Shown: piece after piece, positions 62,456 to 64,000 of the stretch
Numbering within the stretch: position 1 is the first letter of the stretch
Layout: each line of letters begins with the position of its first letter
From: Amycolatopsis acidiphila
Lineage (GTDB): Bacteria; Actinomycetota; Actinomycetes; Mycobacteriales; Pseudonocardiaceae
Length of the DNA: 64,000 nt
Reading direction: 5' to 3'
Assembly (NCBI RefSeq): GCF_021391495.1
Contig: NZ_CP090063.1
Location: forward strand, 5,766,001-5,830,000
The notes under the pieces: generated by a model
Told to the model about the DNA's origin: nothing
Database searches by the model: none
What the model saw: the letters and a program-made list of their open reading frames with translations, nothing else
Position numbers and translations under genes: made by a program

Positions 62456-64000
62456 ATCGACACCGGTCAGCTGATCGCAGGGCACTATCGCCTCGTTGAG
62501 CACATTGGCAGCGGCGCCATGGGCGTCGTGTGGCGCGCGGTCGACGAGCGCCTCGAACGCGCGGTGGCGGTGAAGCAGATTCTCGCCCAGCCGGGGATGT
62601 CCGAGGCCGAGCGCAGCAGCATGCGCCAACGGGCGATGCGCGAGGCGAAGAACGCCGCGCGCTTCCAGCATCCCAACGCGATCGTCGTGTTCGACGTGGC
62701 GGAGCAGGACGGCGATCCGTGCCTGGTCATGGAGTACCTGCCGTCGAAGAGCCTCTCGGCGGTGATCGCCGAGCAGGGCACGCTCCCGCTGGCACAGGTC
62801 GCGCGGATCGGCGAGCAGGTCGCGGCCGCGATCGTCGCCGCGCACCGGGCCGGCATCGTGCACCGGGACATCAAGCCCGCGAACATCCTCATCGACGAGC
62901 ACGGCACCGCGAAGATCACCGACTTCGGCATCTCGCGCGCCGCCGGTGACCTCACGCTGACGCAGACCGGGCTGATCGGCGGCACCCCGGCGTACCTCGC
63001 GCCGGAGCTCGCCCGCGGCTCGGACCCGTCGCCGGCGTCCGACGTGTTCTCCCTCGGTGCCACGCTGTACCACGCGCTGGAGGGCCAGCCGCCGTACGGC
63101 AACAGCACCAACCAGCTCGCGCTGCTCTACACGGCGGCGAACGGGCAGGTCATCCCGCCGCACCAGTCCGGCAAGGCGACCGCGCTGCTGATGAGCCTGC
63201 TGCGCATCGAGCCGGACGAGCGCCCGAGCATGGCCGAGGCGCGGGACAGGCTGGCCGCGCTCGCCGCGGGCGAGCCGGAGGCCAACGCGGGCACCCTGGT
63301 GTCGCCGCCGCTGTACAACTCGGGCCGCCAGCCCGCCGCGATGCCGATGGCCGAGGCGCCACCCGCGTCGGCCGAGCGGCCGCCCTGGCAGCGCACGACG
63401 GCCGCGGTCGCCGCCGCGCCGCAGCGTTCCCCGCGCACCCCGACCGCGGCGTTCATCCCGCCCGCGCGTCCCGCGGGGCAGGGCAGCTCGTCCCCGGCCG
63501 CGGCCCGGCGCAAGGGCATCGTCATCGGGTCCGTCGCGGCCGCGGTCGTGGTGGTCGGCGTCGTGCTGTTCCTGGTGCTCAACTCGGGCGGCTCGGACGG
63601 CGGCACCTCCGCCCAGTCGCTACCGGACGGCGGCGTGCCCAGCTCGGCCCCCTCGTCGGCCCCATCCACCCCGGTCAACGCCGCACCGCTCGGGCAGACC
63701 CAGAACACCGGCGGCACCCCGAACTACGGCCAGGCCGGCAACATGGTGAAGACCTACCTCGACGCGGCGGGCAGCCCGAGCACGTGGAACCTGCTGACGC
63801 CGGGCGCGCAGGCGGCGTACGGTTCCCAGCAGGCGTTCCAGGCCTACTGGGCCGCGCACAAGATCGACTCCTACAAGTCGATCCTCGCCGACGCCGGGCC
63901 GAACGCCGACGGCTCGGTGGACATGTACGTGACGATCAACGGCAACCGGGTGCACTGGCGAGTGGTGAACACCGCTGAGGGGATGCGCATCGACGCGGAC
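62456..64000 (+). CDS. Membrane Ser/Thr protein kinase, 3' truncated by the window, start unresolved
   Basis: Open to the window edge (515 codons seen). Kinase domain: IDTGQLIAGHYRLVEHIG, SGAMGVVWRA loop, VAVKQ lysine, GIVHRDIKPANILI, DFGISRA, GGTPAYLAPE. Then a Pro/Ala-rich juxtamembrane part, one helix (GIVIGSVAAAVVVVGVVLF) and an extracellular domain like that of the kinase at 22.6 kb. No ATG, GTG or TTG lies in this frame between the family N-terminus and the TVP38 gene. ATC at 62456 is 8 nt after GAGGAG. A missing base near 62447 would instead join it to an ATG at 62427. Confidence 0.82.
   Translation, partial: MDTGQLIAGHYRLVEHIGSGAMGVVWRAVDERLERAVAVKQILAQPGMSEAERSSMRQRAMREAKNAARFQHPNAIVVFDVAEQDGDPCLVMEYLPSKSLSAVIAEQGTLPLAQVARIGEQVAAAIVAAHRAGIVHRDIKPANILIDEHGTAKITDFGISRAAGDLTLTQTGLIGGTPAYLAPELARGSDPSPASDVFSLGATLYHALEGQPPYGNSTNQLALLYTAANGQVIPPHQSGKATALLMSLLRIEPDERPSMAEARDRLAALAAGEPEANAGTLVSPPLYNSGRQPAAMPMAEAPPASAERPPWQRTTAAVAAAPQRSPRTPTAAFIPPARPAGQGSSSPAAARRKGIVIGSVAAAVVVVGVVLFLVLNSGGSDGGTSAQSLPDGGVPSSAPSSAPSTPVNAAPLGQTQNTGGTPNYGQAGNMVKTYLDAAGSPSTWNLLTPGAQAAYGSQQAFQAYWAAHKIDSYKSILADAGPNADGSVDMYVTINGNRVHWRVVNTAEGMRIDAD

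Overview
The window is very GC-rich DNA with short, often overlapping gene junctions, many GTG starts and many apparently leaderless genes. It carries F420/flavin-type LLM oxidoreductases, SpoIIE/STAS partner-switching proteins, GT87 membrane glycosyltransferases, a LigC-type DNA ligase and a DmdR/IdeR-like iron box. This points to a chromosomal stretch of a filamentous actinomycete, most likely Pseudonocardiaceae (Amycolatopsis-like); that placement is inference from gene style. I saw no rRNA, tRNA, CRISPR array, transposase, integrase or phage gene, and no gene-free stretch longer than about 300 bases.

Layout. 0-6.2 kb: a 3-hydroxybutyrate-dehydrogenase-like SDR, a MarR-GNAT fusion, then an operon (amidohydrolase, MIP18-type Fe-S assembly protein, zinc alcohol dehydrogenase) divergent from a GAF/AAA/Fis regulator. 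This is the accessory set usually found with propane/phenol-type diiron monooxygenases, but no monooxygenase is present. 6.2-16.6 kb: a frameshifted methyltransferase, a 1373-residue sensor kinase/response regulator/SpoIIE phosphatase/RsbW-like fusion with a coupled STAS protein, and small housekeeping genes. 16.7-22.6 kb: a broken LLM oxidoreductase gene, then an AraC regulator divergent from a coupled operon of a PcpA-like ring-cleaving dioxygenase, an alpha/beta hydrolase and an acyl-CoA-dehydrogenase-fold flavoprotein. 22.6-31 kb: a Ser/Thr kinase, an S9 peptidase, a large secreted protease with mixed subtilisin/sedolisin active-site features, and a P450. 31-39.3 kb: a RsbQ-RsbP pair, a RheA-like repressor (frameshifted) divergent from hsp18 across two operators, an ANTAR regulator, a TMEM175-type channel, a STAS protein, a GT87 mannosyltransferase, and a NmrA/MarR pair.

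39.3-45.1 kb is the most interesting part: an iron-box-controlled operon of four overlapping genes. It encodes a PLP decarboxylase, an N-hydroxylating monooxygenase, an IucA/IucC (NIS) synthetase and a glutamine-synthetase-fold ligase. It resembles a desferrioxamine-type pathway without the DesC acyltransferase and with a GS-like enzyme in its place. 45.2-64 kb: a LLM/DPP4 pair, an ArsR-VOC-SRPBCC-YCII operon, rocD, PAP2, zapE, a RibD-like reductase, LigC-type ligase, a TAP-type lipoprotein lacking its serine nucleophile, a second GT87 enzyme, two LLM oxidoreductases, a LigD-like polymerase domain, a TVP38 protein, and a Ser/Thr kinase running off the right edge.

Quality note. Two genes are broken by single missing bases in runs of four G/C, and a kinase start is unresolved in a way one missing base could explain. 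Some pseudogenes here may therefore be sequencing artefacts. The broken LLM gene also lacks an estimated 35-40 codons and looks genuinely decayed.
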